DNA of 64,000 bases, from NCBI GenBank assembly GCA_021234155.1, contig JAJEKV010000076.1, positions 5,671,819-5,735,818 of the forward strand, read 5' to 3'. Source of the stretch: Isoetes taiwanensis. Lineage: Eukaryota; Streptophyta; Lycopodiopsida; Isoetales; Isoetaceae. Shown piece after piece: positions 24,775 through 36,190 of this stretch; position 1 is the stretch's first letter; each line of letters opens with the position of its first letter. The position numbers and the translations under genes are program-made. Under the pieces are notes generated by a model. The model saw only the letters and a list, made by a program, of their open reading frames with translations. It had not been told where the DNA came from and made no database searches.

Positions 24775-26441
24775 TTATTCAGCAATTGAATTCCTGCAGC
24801 TTTTGCGATTATATCGTGCATACTGCCCACATCATGAGCATCTGAATGGGCGCAATTCTCTGAAACGATCTTCTGTACGGATCCGCTTCTTTTTTGGCCT
24901 TCCTGATGGTTTACGTGTTGCCGGAGGTTTCATATCCACTTCCTCCTCCTCCAACACATCTTCAAAGGGAAAAATGGCACCCTAGATTTTAGAGAATAAC
25001 CTGTGTTAGCAAACTCTTGTGGTTTTCTCTTCAACCATAATATAGCTCCTATTACATGAGCACAAGGAATTCCCCTGTGCTGCCAAGAACAACAAGTCGT
25101 CTATGCTCCGGTGTGATCACTTCAAATACGATGCCATTTGATGGCAAAATTCTATACTGTCTGGCACGATTCACTGCTTCAGCTATGTGCTTCTCTTCCT
25201 CAGGCACCAATCTCAGAGAAGCATTTTCTCCTGCATTATACCATTCTCGTCTAGCTTCATTCCCCCTTTTGTGAAACCTGTCCATCAATGCATGCCTAAT
25301 ATCTATAAGCATTGCAATGATGGGTTTTTCTCTTGCATCAAGTAGAAGTGAATTCAGTGATTCTGCTATGTTTGATGTGAGATGGCCAAAATGTTGACGG
25401 GGAAAGTATCACGGTAGCCCATGTACTAGGTGGGGCGACTTGCATTAACCAACTGTTGCATCATTATTAACTCTTCTCATATTACAAACCTGCTCATCAT
25501 ATTACATAATGATGTTGGCTCTAGTTGCCTCCCAAAAAAAGTGTAGGAACTGTATTGTTGCATTTCTTTTCAAGTTTGCTTCAAGATGCCTCATGCAATA
25601 AGAATTTGCATTGTTAGGAAAAAATAAGCAAATAGTGCCTCCGCAATCCCTTATCTCTATCTCGACACAAATGTAAGATTAGGATGTACTTCTAAGCGAT
25701 CTCATAATTGCATCAAAACCAAGTCCGGTTCTCTGTATTCTCGTTATCAATAACTCCAAATGCAACGGGATAAAGACCTCCTGTAGCATCAATTCTGTAG
25801 CACAAATTAAGTGGCCAAGGTATTTACCTATCAAAAAGTGGCATCCAATCCCAAAAACGGTCGCCTTTCGAAAACCGGTTAAACATGCACCATAAGCAAC
25901 AAACACTCTATAGAAACGTCCATCAATCTCTTCAGAAATCTTGTTTTACTTCCTGGATTAGTTTCTAATAATTTCTGACAAAAGGCATGAAGCTTTCTAT
26001 ATGCTCTCTTGTGATCTCCATTAATTGCGTTCATTGCTATCTCTTTTGCCCTGTAAGCCACATTGTATGTAATAGTTACACCAGCTTCTCTTCGAAAATC
26101 ATCTATTAGCTCTGCTGGTTTATAATGCGGATGCTCCCTCAACTTCTCTTGATATTTCCTGGCCAACCAGCTTGCTTGAAGCTTCCTTGTTGCCCAATTC
26201 TTTGGACACCACCACAAGTATGTTCTCCTACATCTCGAATCTCACATCTCGGTCCATAACCAATTAAAGAAGAATATAAATGCTATGCACAATCTTCTTA
26301 TGTACATTTCACTCTGTATCTTGATTTATCAGACTTAATGACTTTAATTTCAGTGAAAGTTGCAATAGCTTCTGCCCGAACTGCATTTTTTACATCCGCC
26401 ATTGAATCAAACTGTTTTCCTTTTATCAATTCCATGCTGTA
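24775..26441 (-). pseudogene. MuDR-type MULE transposase, broken
   Basis: The minus-strand frames follow the order of a plant MULE transposase. The N-terminal MuDR DNA-binding domain comes first (MELIKGKQFDSMADVKNAV, about 26,435-26,300), then a HTCGGVQ segment and KLQASWLARKYQEKLREHP with YNVAYRAKEIAMNAI (about 26,200-26,000). The DDE core follows (IDATGGLYPVAFGVIDNENT, about 25,800-25,725). Last come the SWIM zinc finger (HRGIPCAHVIGAI, about 25,080-25,040) and a basic tail GRPKKKRIRTED ending in a CCHC-like knuckle (about 24,910-24,785). Several frameshifts separate these parts. The knuckle contains a stop (CS*CG). In the first catalytic motif the usual GIDGCH reads GIGCH, so the first Asp is missing. 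The protein cannot be active as written. Confidence 0.88.
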
Positions 26442-26859
26442 CAAAGGCAATTCATGCAGCATTGAACTGACTAGAAGCAAGAAAAGGATGAAAGGAAAAG
26501 AAATCACATGCATACATACCTGTTGAATGCAAAACAAATAGATCCTTCCCGATTTCGAGGTTTTCATGTGCGAAATTGCAGAGCTATCTTAGATTTCAGG
26601 TTTTACGTGCGAAAACCACTTCCTTGAAAAAACAAGGTCTTTGCGCGCGGAGGGTTGCCCTCGATTGGCTCGAGAGTTGAATCTTCTTTGTTTAATGTTG
26701 AGCCTTGTTAATGGCATAAGCGTCGTCGGATTCATTTTCTTTGCCCAAAAGTTCTTTGGTTTATTTCATAAATTGCGGAGGTTAATTCATACTGGCGGGG
26801 AGGAAGGGGAAAATCTTGATAACTTCACTTTGGGGCTGGACCTTCACCAATAGGTTCTT

Positions 26860-28560
26860 GCCTTAAAACCCGACTATATGAACATAAGGGCACATAAACA
26901 TATATGTCATTACTTATGAACTTAAAAAGGCACATAAACATAAATGTCATTAATCTTGAGATTGATTCTAGCTCATGCTCAAAAAATGCAACAACGATTA
27001 TAAGTTTCTTCTCACTTGTTTGTTGTAAAAATTCCTAGTTGGAATTTAATCAAGTAGGTTTTATTGCTTGTACTTGGTTGGTTTCATAAATTTAGGCACA
27101 CAATGGTTTCATATGTCAATATTAAGTCCTTTAATAGGCATTTGCTCATCTATTGAAGACTTACGTGAAATGCAAAACTAATATGGAAATTTAAATTAAA
27201 GCAAACATTAAGACTATTTCATGTTTACCTTTGGATGGTTGTAATATACCTTCCTCCACAACATACACCGATCCATAGTAAATCCTGCAATGTCATACTA
27301 GTCAAGATGGTTGAAATAAGGCGTTAATCTCAATGGTGGGTTGATGGGCAAGCTGGGTGGGTGACAGTGGCGGCAGCCACGAGTTGTATGTTTGAGGGTG
27401 GTTTTGTAGGGCACGCGTTTAGGTTCCACCAAAGCTAGAGGCTTGTACCCCTTTGGATGTGCCCATTTTACGGTGGAATGATGCATGACACGCATAACAA
27501 AAGTCTAACATTGGGTAGATGGTCTGTCCCTTTATGGAAGCTACACATCCAATTACCCAAGCGTAATGCATAGTTGGGCTGCAATTATGTCGAATAGAGG
27601 AGCTTACAACTAACATTCTACATAAAATATCATTCCATGTTATAGTTTACAAGTAATTATGGAGTAACTACAATACTTACATTGATAATGCTTAATGTCC
27701 ATGTCCACGTCAGTGTCACTGGGATGAACTAAGCATGGCATACAATATTTATTGTTAAGCATAAATATTCTTGGCATTTCTAGATTAATTAAAAAAATGC
27801 ACATAGCATCCCCACTAAAGATTTGATGAAGCTCATTATATTTACCAAAAAAAAGGCGTGTTAATTGCCACCATAATTTTCGTATTTCTGTCCTCTCTAA
27901 TCCATCTCTAACAAATTCTTAGCAACTTCTTGACTTTTAGGTCATCTAACAAAATGAAAAATGCATTTAGATAAATGTAGGGGCATTTTGGTTTAAATTT
28001 TTAGCCATCATCCATTTGAGCAGGCACCAGGCTAATTGGTGTTGTTTCATTTCCTTGTCACTAAAATTCTTAGTTGGTCCACTATTCCTGCAAGAATGGA
28101 ACTTTATTTCTACCATTGGTGTTGCTCCCCTATTTGGTCTATTTGTTATGAAAAGCTCATTACCCTATACATTGAGCTTGAAATAATCACTTTGTGGTGA
28201 TTTGCATGTGAACATATCTTGGTGGGACAACATTGTGTCCATTGTCATGGAATGCAAATGATTATGAAACATAGAGTTTCAAACAAATAGACATAGGGTT
28301 TCAAACAAATAGACATATAGGCAATGTGATATATCGCATAAATGCACTTGGCACGAGTTGTAGTAGAGATGAAGAAAATTGCCCTGATGTATGCCTTCAA
28401 ATATGAAAATTTGAGAGCTGCTGCACATAGAGCTTCTTCCCTGCATGCACAAGTAGATCAACATAAGCAGAATTGTCAATCTTCCTAACCAAATATAAAA
28501 TTTATGCACCGGAAAGATGCATGTATATTATTTTTGTGCTATAAAACCAAGGTGAGCTAA
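26860..28560. other. MULE interior without recognised gene
   Basis: AT-rich sequence with a tandem pair of about 46 bp near 26,880-26,960 (GGCACATAAACATAAATGTC-like units) and a tandem GTTTCAAACAAATAGACATA pair near 28,275-28,318. No coding region could be assigned. Confidence 0.5.
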
Positions 28561-28752
28561 TAAACGAGAACTCAAAATCTTGATGTCCCTTTGTTCGGCT
28601 TTGCCAAATTCTTGGCGAGAACAAATAACCGGCGAGCACATCTATTGCCGGACATTATAGTGCTTTGGGCTTCAACAAACAGGCGTAGAGTCCATCGGAG
28701 AGACGTTCCTTACATGACAATACCATTGTCGGGTGCGACTAAGTAGTTTAGG

Positions 28753-29499
28753 GTGGCGATGGATGATTCGGTGAGATACACGTGGTCTTTTTGTTTGCAA
28801 GCGTGGGACTATGTTTTTCCAAAGTTTAAGGAGGTCCATCTTCACGCTTTGAAAATCTTATCTAGTTCGACAATTTTTCCATATTGGATAATCTTAAAAA
28901 ATATTGCAAGACCTAGCCGAAAAGAAATGCAACCTCATTAGATTTTACAAAACATGTGCCATACATTCTATGCACTGGAATTGGAACGTAAGACCGACAA
29001 ACCTTTGTGACATCAAGGATTTTCAGGGGGCCTCTAATTTGAAGGTGGAATGTATGATCCGGATGGGCAATGCCACCGAAACATCATGGCAAGCAATTTG
29101 ATAAAACTCACGTCTTCAAAATTAGTGACCTTAACTATTATATTTTTGTGCGAAACTTGAGATATGGCATAGGGAGTGCAAAATATTCAAAAAAATTTGT
29201 TAGAGGTTTTGTTTGCATGTCTTGTAAACCCCATCCAAGGAAAGCGCATAATAAAATTACCTTGAGTCAGCGGGTAAATCTGTAATCCTATGCTTTACAA
29301 GCACACGGTTCATTCTTTAAGTTATCTCACCATTACTAGAGCTGACATAGCATTTTTGGTTCGACGGATTAGTAGGTCCATGCGGCATCCTAAGCAAAGT
29401 CATTGGTGTAGACCAAGCGGGATATCTAAAAAAGGTGAAGGTTTGACAACAAATCCAATGAGTCAAATTTGTATAGCGGCAGTCATCGGCTGGAAGTGA
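28753..29499 (+). pseudogene. Ty1/copia polyprotein fragment (integrase and RT/RNase H edge)
   Basis: Three plus-strand frames match copia pol in order. The integrase catalytic surroundings come first (AMDDSVRYTWSFCL with a PKFKEV tail, like DDYSRYTWVFFL-KFKE). Next is a reverse-transcriptase end (FKISDLNYY, later a CKP motif). Last is the RT-to-RNase H linker (SLSYLTITRADIAFLVRRIS with MRHPKQSHW). The central RT region with its YVDD box is missing and the frames are shifted, so the copy is internally deleted and dead. No LTRs were found around it. It probably arrived inside the MULE with filler DNA or is an old nested insertion. Confidence 0.8.
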
Positions 29500-30130
29500 T
29501 CTAAAAGCGAGAAGTCCAACACGGATATCGACTCATTTAAGAATGTTGTACTTTGCACAGGCTTCCAAGAAGTATCTCTGACTAACTTTGAACATGCCAG
29601 TTGAATGAAAGCTATGCACATGTGACACAAGATGCTTGTTCATCTCTTCTGAGCGAGGCGGTGAAAATGATAAGTTCAAATTTCGGTTCCAAGTTGATAA
29701 GCGAGGTGCAACAAAGCCCGACAAAAGATTTGAAGTTGCATCCAGCTACCAAGCATCTGGATACCCAATACGAGGGCAAATTGCACAGGGTATTTCCAAC
29801 ATTCCTCTTAAGGAAAATGCCTCAAAACTTAGCTCACTTTACATAGCTTAAAATCCCATCCGTTCATGTTTAGAAATCATATTATCGGTCTCATAGACTT
29901 CCATGGACGTCAATAAATCTTTCTTTCTTTGAAAACTGGACACACGACTTTACAATAGAAAATAGGGGTTGTGCCCCGAAGCTAAAAAGAAGTTATAGGC
30001 TTCAATCTTGCAAGAAGTTTTTGTGTAGTACATGTACATAGTATGAATTGGACCTAATACATATAGCCACACCGTAGCTACTTTACAGTGATCACCTATG
30101 GCTTGTTATATAAGGACGATAAAATAAACA

Positions 30131-30640
30131 TTTGATTCTTCTTTTTGTAGATTGATATTCTAAGTGCCTATCTATCTTACATCTATGTTCTCTTATTTTA
30201 ATTCATCATTCTAATAATGTGAATGTAGTAGTCACAACCAAAAGATTCCAAACTAAAAATGAGCATTTTTTATTTCTTCAACAATCCGGAAAAACACAGG
30301 GCAGAAGAACAAAACTATCGTGACTGCTAAAGAAAGGCATCTTCACATGCATATGTGTAGAACCAATAAACAACAAAAAAGGATTTGATTCTTCTTTTTG
30401 TAGATTGATATTCTAAGTGCCTATCTATCTTACATCTATGTTCTCTTATTTTAATTCATCATTCTAATAATGTGAATGTAGTAGTCACAACCAAAAGATT
30501 CCAAATTAAAAATGAGCATTTTTTATTTCTTCAACAATCCGGAAAAACACAGGGCAGAAGAACAAAACTATACGTATCTGCAGCAAAGGCATCTTCACAT
30601 GCATATGTGTAGAACCAATAAACAACAAAAAAAAAGGATG
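30131..30640 (+). repeat. Tandem duplication, two units of about 253 bp
   Basis: The unit starts TTTGATTCTTCTTTTTGTAG and ends near CCAATAAACAACAAAAAAGG. It occurs at 30,131-30,383 and again at 30,384-30,640, almost identical apart from a few bases and small indels near the 3' third. The high identity shows a recent local duplication inside the MULE. Confidence 0.93.
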
Positions 30641-30859
30641 GTAGGTAGAAAAAAGTTTTACACTTGAGAATTTTCCAACGGGAGTCTCCAAAAAATTGCT
30701 CAACTGTCTCCCATTGTATCAATAGCAGCTTTGAAATCATTCTTGGACCAAAATCTTCTTCACTGCAGATCAATGAAGTATATCAGAAAAAGCTCTCCAA
30801 GCATCTTCTCACAATAGTAATGTAATTTTAGGTGCAATGATGATAACCATGATAATGGT

Positions 30860-31470
30860 GCGTACACGTCAACCAGGGTGCTATCTAGAGCTTCTGATTG
30901 GAGTGCACTTTGTATAATCTCCTTGTGAATGAGTATTCCTTCTTTTATTGCACCTATGCATGCACATGCTTCAAGACACTAAGAAATGTAACACGGTCTG
31001 GTTTTATGCCCTGCTCTTTCATATCACGAAAAAGAGTGAAGAGCCTGAACACCCTTACCAGATTGTGCATACGTTGAGATGATTGCATTCCACAATACTA
31101 AATTTGGTTTAACGCCTTCTTGCATCCTCTCAAAGAACTGAAATGCCAAATGACATTCTCCATGATGATCCTGCAATCATTGTTCCCTAGGATACCACAT
31201 CTTTACTAGGCAAATACTAGAAAACAGTGCATGCCTCATTTAGACTTCTACATTTGGCATATGTGTCATTGAGAGTGTTTCCCACAATATTATTACAATG
31301 AAAATCACATTCAAAGATCCAGTAATGAATAACTCTCACCTGCGGAAGAATGTTCATCATTGCACATGCTTTAAGAACGGCAATAAAGACATGATTGTCA
31401 CTCTTCACAACTGAAAACCCCATCATGTTGTGCAAACTTTGAGAAATCCTGGACAGAAAGACCATAACAG
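30860..31470 (-). pseudogene. Captured PPR (PLS-class) gene fragment
   Basis: The minus strand carries consecutive pentatricopeptide motifs. The first stretch reads NHVFIAVLKACAMMNILPQ, then FECDFHCNNIVGNTLNDTYA and KCRSLNEACTVF (31,465-31,217). After frameshifts come PNLVLWNAIISTYAQSGKG, DMKEQGIKPDRVTFLSVL and ACACIGAIKEG-like motifs (about 31,100-30,880). PPR proteins bind organellar RNA. Only about four to five motifs remain, with no start and no E/DYW end visible. It is a fragment of a host gene inside the MULE. Confidence 0.82.
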
Positions 31471-31654
31471 CAAGGCACGTTATGTTGTCATGAGCTTTCT
31501 AGATCCGACCTTGCAGTTTGATAATCTTTATGGTTGTCAACATTCTCTTCTCGATGGACTTATAAGGGCAACTGGTGTAATGATTGCCAGCAAGGTTCAT
31601 AGCATATACTTCCTTTATGTTAATCATTGGATGCATGCATGTCTATCTCATTGC

Positions 31655-31865
31655 TCTTGTGCAGGAAGCAGCAGTGATTCCAGAATCCACTTCCTCTCAG
31701 GAAGATCATATGTTATCCTCTAGTGGGTGCGATGATCCCGAACTAGAATATGCATATATATTTTTGCAGGAAGCAGCATTGGTTCAGGAATCCACTTCCT
31801 CTCAGGAGGATCAATTGTTATCCTCAAGTGAGTGTGATGATCATGAACGAGAAACTATGAAGGTA
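31655..31865 (+). other. Duplicated small exon-like module ([11 protein letters not shown])
   Basis: Two adjacent plus-strand modules each follow TTTTGCAG- or GTGCAG-like acceptors. The first reads [20 protein letters not shown] and the second [20 protein letters not shown] with CDDHERETMK before GTAACA. A third copy starts the second tandem unit at 34,173. The acidic Ser/Glu-rich peptide matches no family I know. It may be a duplicated exon of a third captured gene. Confidence 0.4.
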
Positions 31866-32289
31866 ACAAAGACGAAGAAAAAATATGGAATGCAAAACGG
31901 GTCCTCCAAATGCCGCCGTCAGGCGCCCTTGTTTGGGGGTTCTTTGGAATGCATGTATACATATGTTATACCTCGTATAAAAGCCACATGAGTTGCAGCA
32001 CATAGAACGATCTGTCGATGGGTTCCTGTAACCAGTAAGTTAACCATCAGTACATTTTTATTATGAATTGTTTTCGTTTAAAATGCTTCATAAACTCGGT
32101 CCATAAAATTTCATAGACCTGTGATGACATGAGATCGCATATGTCATGCCGGATCGAAGAAAAAAAGTTAGGCTCATTGAATTATCTAAAAGCGCCAGAA
32201 GCTCTTAATTCTATTACCCCTATGGACGGTGTAGTAGTGAGCCGGGTTCAATTGAGAACATCGTGGAGGTCATTTGCAAAAGGCAAGGA

Positions 32290-32645
32290 AATCTAAGATT
32301 TTAGCATCGCCAAGCACATTCATATGCATAGCTCGAAAAGCTGGATTGCATGTTAATGGCGGTGTTGGGAACCATGTTGTAGCTATGTCTATATTGGTGA
32401 TGCTCATGAGGTTTTCAATACTGTTTGGTTTATCGCGTTGAGCATTCTGGACTTCTCTAGTTGTTGGATATATACAATGCGGGAATCACGTCATGCTCGA
32501 ACCTCTACAGCGAAATGTGTGAAGATAGTGTACATGTTAAGCGTTTTACATTTCTGCTCTTATCGAAAGCATGTCCACAATTCAAGGATATTGAAATGTG
32601 GTGCATTTTTGAGAGAACACGAATAGTCCTTGAGAAGCTGCACTA
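32290..32645 (+). pseudogene. Captured PPR fragment, copy 1
   Basis: In shifting plus frames this reads AKHIHMHIARAGLHVNGGVG, then a DAHEVFN segment, WTSLVVGYIQCGE, and YSEMCEDSVHVKLFTF with LLKACPQFKDIE. This is the normal order of two PLS-type PPR motifs. It is a different segment or gene from the minus-strand PPR piece at 31 kb. The fragment runs straight into the reverse-oriented ankyrin exons, so the junction is artificial. The second copy is at 34,680-35,035. Confidence 0.75.
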
Positions 32646-33110
32646 ACATGGCATCAAAAGCTGCAACAACATTCAACTATCTTTTGCAATCATCGCCCTA
32701 AGCGAAGACCATACTGACTAAATGCAAGGGAGTCATCCCATTCGACAATTTGGTCGGCAGATTCGTTAGCTAGAATGTACAAAGGGGTATTAAAGGACAA
32801 ATTAGGAATCTTACATGGGCCCGGCTTCTTTGCATGCATTATAGTTCACGACATTTTCTGTACATTTGTACACCCATTATTGGGCGCCAAATGCAGTGGT
32901 GTCTCTCCATACTAAAAATTCTTCAATTTAGACACTGTTTAAGGTAAAAATACTATCTAAGAAATTGTTCAACACATACTTACCATGTTGGTAGCTTCCA
33001 AATCAACTTTCTCCGGCCCTTTCCATTCAAGTAGAAACTGAATAACGTCAATCTGATTGCTTGCAGCGGCCTGATGCAAGGGGTTTGAGCCATCTGCAAC
33101 AAAGTGGTTA
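32640..33110 (-). pseudogene. Captured ankyrin exons, set 1
   Basis: Minus-strand exons with GT donors encode NPLHQAAASNQIDVIQFLL then EWKGPEKVDLEATNM (33,093-32,985), YGETPLHLA followed by NNGCT (about 32,920-32,820), and NGMTPLHL (about 32,745-32,650). TPLHLA is the ankyrin core. This order resembles the N-terminal half of plant ankyrin-AAA ATPases of the CbxX/CfqX type. No AAA domain is present here. The second and third exons carry frameshifts. Confidence 0.75.
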
Positions 33111-33169
33111 GATCAGATTGAATGGCAAAGAGATACATCAATATTGCAAAAACGGATCATAGGCATATG

Positions 33170-33790
33170 TCCCCAACATTAGATTTCAAGACTGCACTAA
33201 CATCAGCATCAAGCTGCAACAACTGTTCAACTGTACTGCAATCATCTGCCCTAACTGAAGACCATACAGCTAAATGCAAGGGAGTCATCCCATTCTGACA
33301 ATTTGGTCGGCAGATTCGTTAGCTAGAATGTACAAGGGGTATTAAAGGACAAATTAGGAATCTTACATGGGCCTTCGCTTCTTTGCATGCATTATAGTTC
33401 ACCAGCATTTTTACAGCAGCTGCTGTACACCCATTCTCCGTACTAAAAATTCTTCAATTTATACACTGTTTAAGGTAAAAATACTATCTAAGAAATTGTT
33501 CAACACATACTTACCATGTTGGTAGCTTCCAGATCAACTTTCTCCGGCCCTTTCCATTCAAGTAGAAAGCCCTGAATAACGTCAATCGATTGCTTGCGGC
33601 GGCCCGATGCAAGCAATCAAACTACATATTAGCGGAGAAACTTACAATGGGGTTCGGAGTTAATCGGCGATGGATTTTTCGATGAGCTTGACCCGCAATC
33701 TTTCCACATCTTCGCATTGTGCCAAAGAATGGCAAATGGCGGCTTAGCGGTTTGGGGCTATGTCCATTTTGGTGATTAAGGCGGCGCCAT
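33170..33790 (-). pseudogene. Captured ankyrin exons, set 2, with upstream exon
   Basis: A second, longer set on the minus strand. A 5' exon reads AICHSLAQCEDVERL with KLIEKSIAD (about 33,766-33,655). Then come QSIDVIQ..LLEWKGPEKVD and LEATNM before GTAAG (to 33,514). Next are NGCTAAAVKMLVNYNACKEA before GTAAG (about 33,450-33,370) and NGMTPLHLAVWSSVRADDC with STVEQLLQLDADVSA (33,300-33,180). Splice donors are well kept. In the 5' exon CAG codons seem to have become stops or CGG. Confidence 0.75.
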
Positions 33791-34679
33791 CTTGATCTTC
33801 ACACAAAAAGAAAAACTACAAAAAGAAACACGGCAAGTCCGATCTTAGGATCCTTTCAAATCCAGCGGTAAGAATGTCCAAATCTCTAAAATGACCTCTA
33901 GCCTAGATAAGCAAATGCGACGAAGCTAGAGGGCCATTTCAAAAAATGGGCGATTTCTTTGGAATGGAGGTCGAGAATTTGGTGGGGGCAAGAAACTTGT
34001 TCGTTGCAAGAACCAAAGCACAATCTCAGCTCCGAGAACACGGAACCCGGGCTTAAAAACTATGGCGAGGGGCGGATAGAAGCGACCTACGACACCCGAT
34101 TATCCGGTTGAAACACCGACCATCGAAGCACCAGATGACCGCCAATTCTGAGGAGCACTAGGTTTTAGCGATCACTTCCTCTCGGGAGGATCAATTGTTA
34201 TCCTCAAGTGAGTGTGATGATCATGAGCGCGAAACTATGAAGGTAACAAAGGCGAAGAAAAATATGGAATGCAAAAGCGGGTCCTCCAAATGCAGCGTCG
34301 AGGCCCTTGTTTTGGGGTTCTTTGGAATGCATGTATACATATGTTATACCTCGTATAAAAAGCCACATGAGTTCTTGACACATAGAACGATGCGTCGATG
34401 GGTTCACGTAACCCGATAAGTTAACCATCGGTACATTTTATTATGAATTGTTTTTCGTTTAAAATGCTTCATAAACTCGGTCCATAAAATTTCATAGACA
34501 CGTGATGACATGAGATCGCATATGTCGCCGCCGGATCGAGAAAAAAGTTAGGCTCATTGAATTATCTAAAAGCGCGAGGAAGCTCTTAATTCTATTACCC
34601 CTATGGACCCGGTGTAGTGAGCGAGTTCAATTGAGAACATCGAGGTCTGTTGCAAAAGGCAAAGGAAATCTAAGATTTT

Positions 34680-35035
34680 AGCATATGCCAAACACATTCA
34701 TATGCATAGCTCGAAACCGGATTGCATGTTAATGGCGGTGTTGGGAACCATGTTGTAGCTATGTCTATATTGGCGATGCTCATGAGGTTTTCAATCTGGT
34801 TTGGTTTATCGCGATGAGCATTCTGGACTTCTCTAGTTGTTGGATATATACAATCGCGGGGAATCCGTCATGCTCACGAACCTCTACAACGAAATGTGTG
34901 AAGATAGTGTACATGTTAAGCTGTTTTACATTTACATTTCTCTCTTGAAAGCATGTCCACAATTCAAGGATATTGAAATGTGGTGCATTTTGCTTGAGGC
35001 ACGAATAGTCCTTGAGAAGGCTGCACTAACATCGG
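34680..35035 (+). pseudogene. Captured PPR fragment, copy 2
   Basis: The same PPR segment as at 32,290-32,645, with better-kept parts such as SVHVKLF followed by SLLKACPQFKDIE and ILLEARIVLEKAALTSA running into antisense ankyrin sequence. Frameshifts remain. Confidence 0.72.
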
Positions 35036-36190
35036 CATCAAAGCCGCAACAAACTGTTCAATCATCTTTGCAATCATCGCCCCTAGCGAAGACCATACTG
35101 ACTAAATGCAAGGGAGTCATCCCATTTCGACAATTTAATTCGCAGATTCGTTAGCTAGAATGTACAAAAGGGGTATTAAAGGACAAATTAGGAATCTTAC
35201 ATGGGCCTTGGCTTCTTTGCATGCATTATAGTTCACCGGCATTTTTTTGTTGTACACCCATTATTGGTTGCCAAATGCGATTGGTGTCTCTCCATACTAA
35301 AATTCTTCAATTTAGACCTTTGTTTAAGGTAAAAATACTATCTAAGAAATTGTTCAACACATACTTACCATGTTGGTAGCTTCCAAATCAACTTTCTCCG
35401 GCCCTTTCCATTCAAGTAGAAACTGAATAGCGTCAATCCCGATTGCTTACTTGGTGACTTTGATGCAAGGGGTTTGAGCCATCTGCAACAAAGTGGTTAG
35501 ATCGATTGAATGGCAAAGAGATACATCAATATTGCAAAAGCGGATCATAGGCATATGTCCCCAACATTAGATTTCAAGGCGCACTAACATCGGCATCAAG
35601 TCGCGCAACAACTGTTCAACTGCATCAATGCAATCATACGCCCCTGGCGAAGACCATACATTAAATGCAAGGGAGTCATCCCATTTCGACAATTTGGTGC
35701 AGATTCGTTAAGCTAGAATGTACAAGGGGTATTAAAGGACAAATTAGGAATCTTACATGGGCCTTTCTTCTTTTGCATGCATTATAGTTCACCGGCATTT
35801 TTACGGCCGGACCGGCCGTACACCCATTCTCCAGGTACTAAAAATTCTTCAATTTATACCAACGTTTAAGGTAAAAATACTATCTAAGAAATTGTTCAAC
35901 ACATACTTACCATGTTGGTAGCTTCGGATCAACTTTCTCCGGCCCTTTCCATTCAAGTAGAAACTGAATAACGTCAATCACGATTGCGGCGTGACACGAT
36001 GCAAGCAATCAAACTACATATTAAAGAGAAACTTACAATGGGGTTCCGCGAGTTAATCGGCGATGGATTTTCGATGAGCTTGACCAATCTTTCCACATCT
36101 TCGCATTGTGCCAAAGAATGGCAAATGGCGGCTTAGCGAGGGTTTGGGGCTATGTCCATTTCGGTGATTCGAGGCGGCGCCATCTTGATC
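35030..36190 (-). pseudogene. Captured ankyrin exons, sets 3 and 4
   Basis: This repeats the two ankyrin sets of unit 1. EWKGPEKVDLEATNM occurs before GTAAG twice (about 35,440-35,370 and 35,970-35,915). The NACKEA exon occurs near 35,220 and 35,780, and the DDC..VEQLL exon is badly altered near 35,600. The 5' exon CHSLAQCEDVE lies at about 36,140-36,050. Almost every difference from unit 1 lies at or beside CAG/CTG. Confidence 0.72.

Larger units (their letters stand above)
31793..34172. repeat. Tandem unit 1 (~2.38 kb) inside the MULE
   Basis: The unit starts CACTTCCTCTCAGGAGG and ends in GGTTTTAGCGAT, where it joins unit 2 directly. It contains the Ser/Glu-rich module, a plus-strand PPR fragment, and two head-to-tail partial ankyrin copies on the minus strand. 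Beyond the ankyrin 5' exon lie about 400 bp of unassigned sequence. It differs from unit 2 mostly by small indels and by CAG/CTG versus CGG/CCG swaps. Confidence 0.92.
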
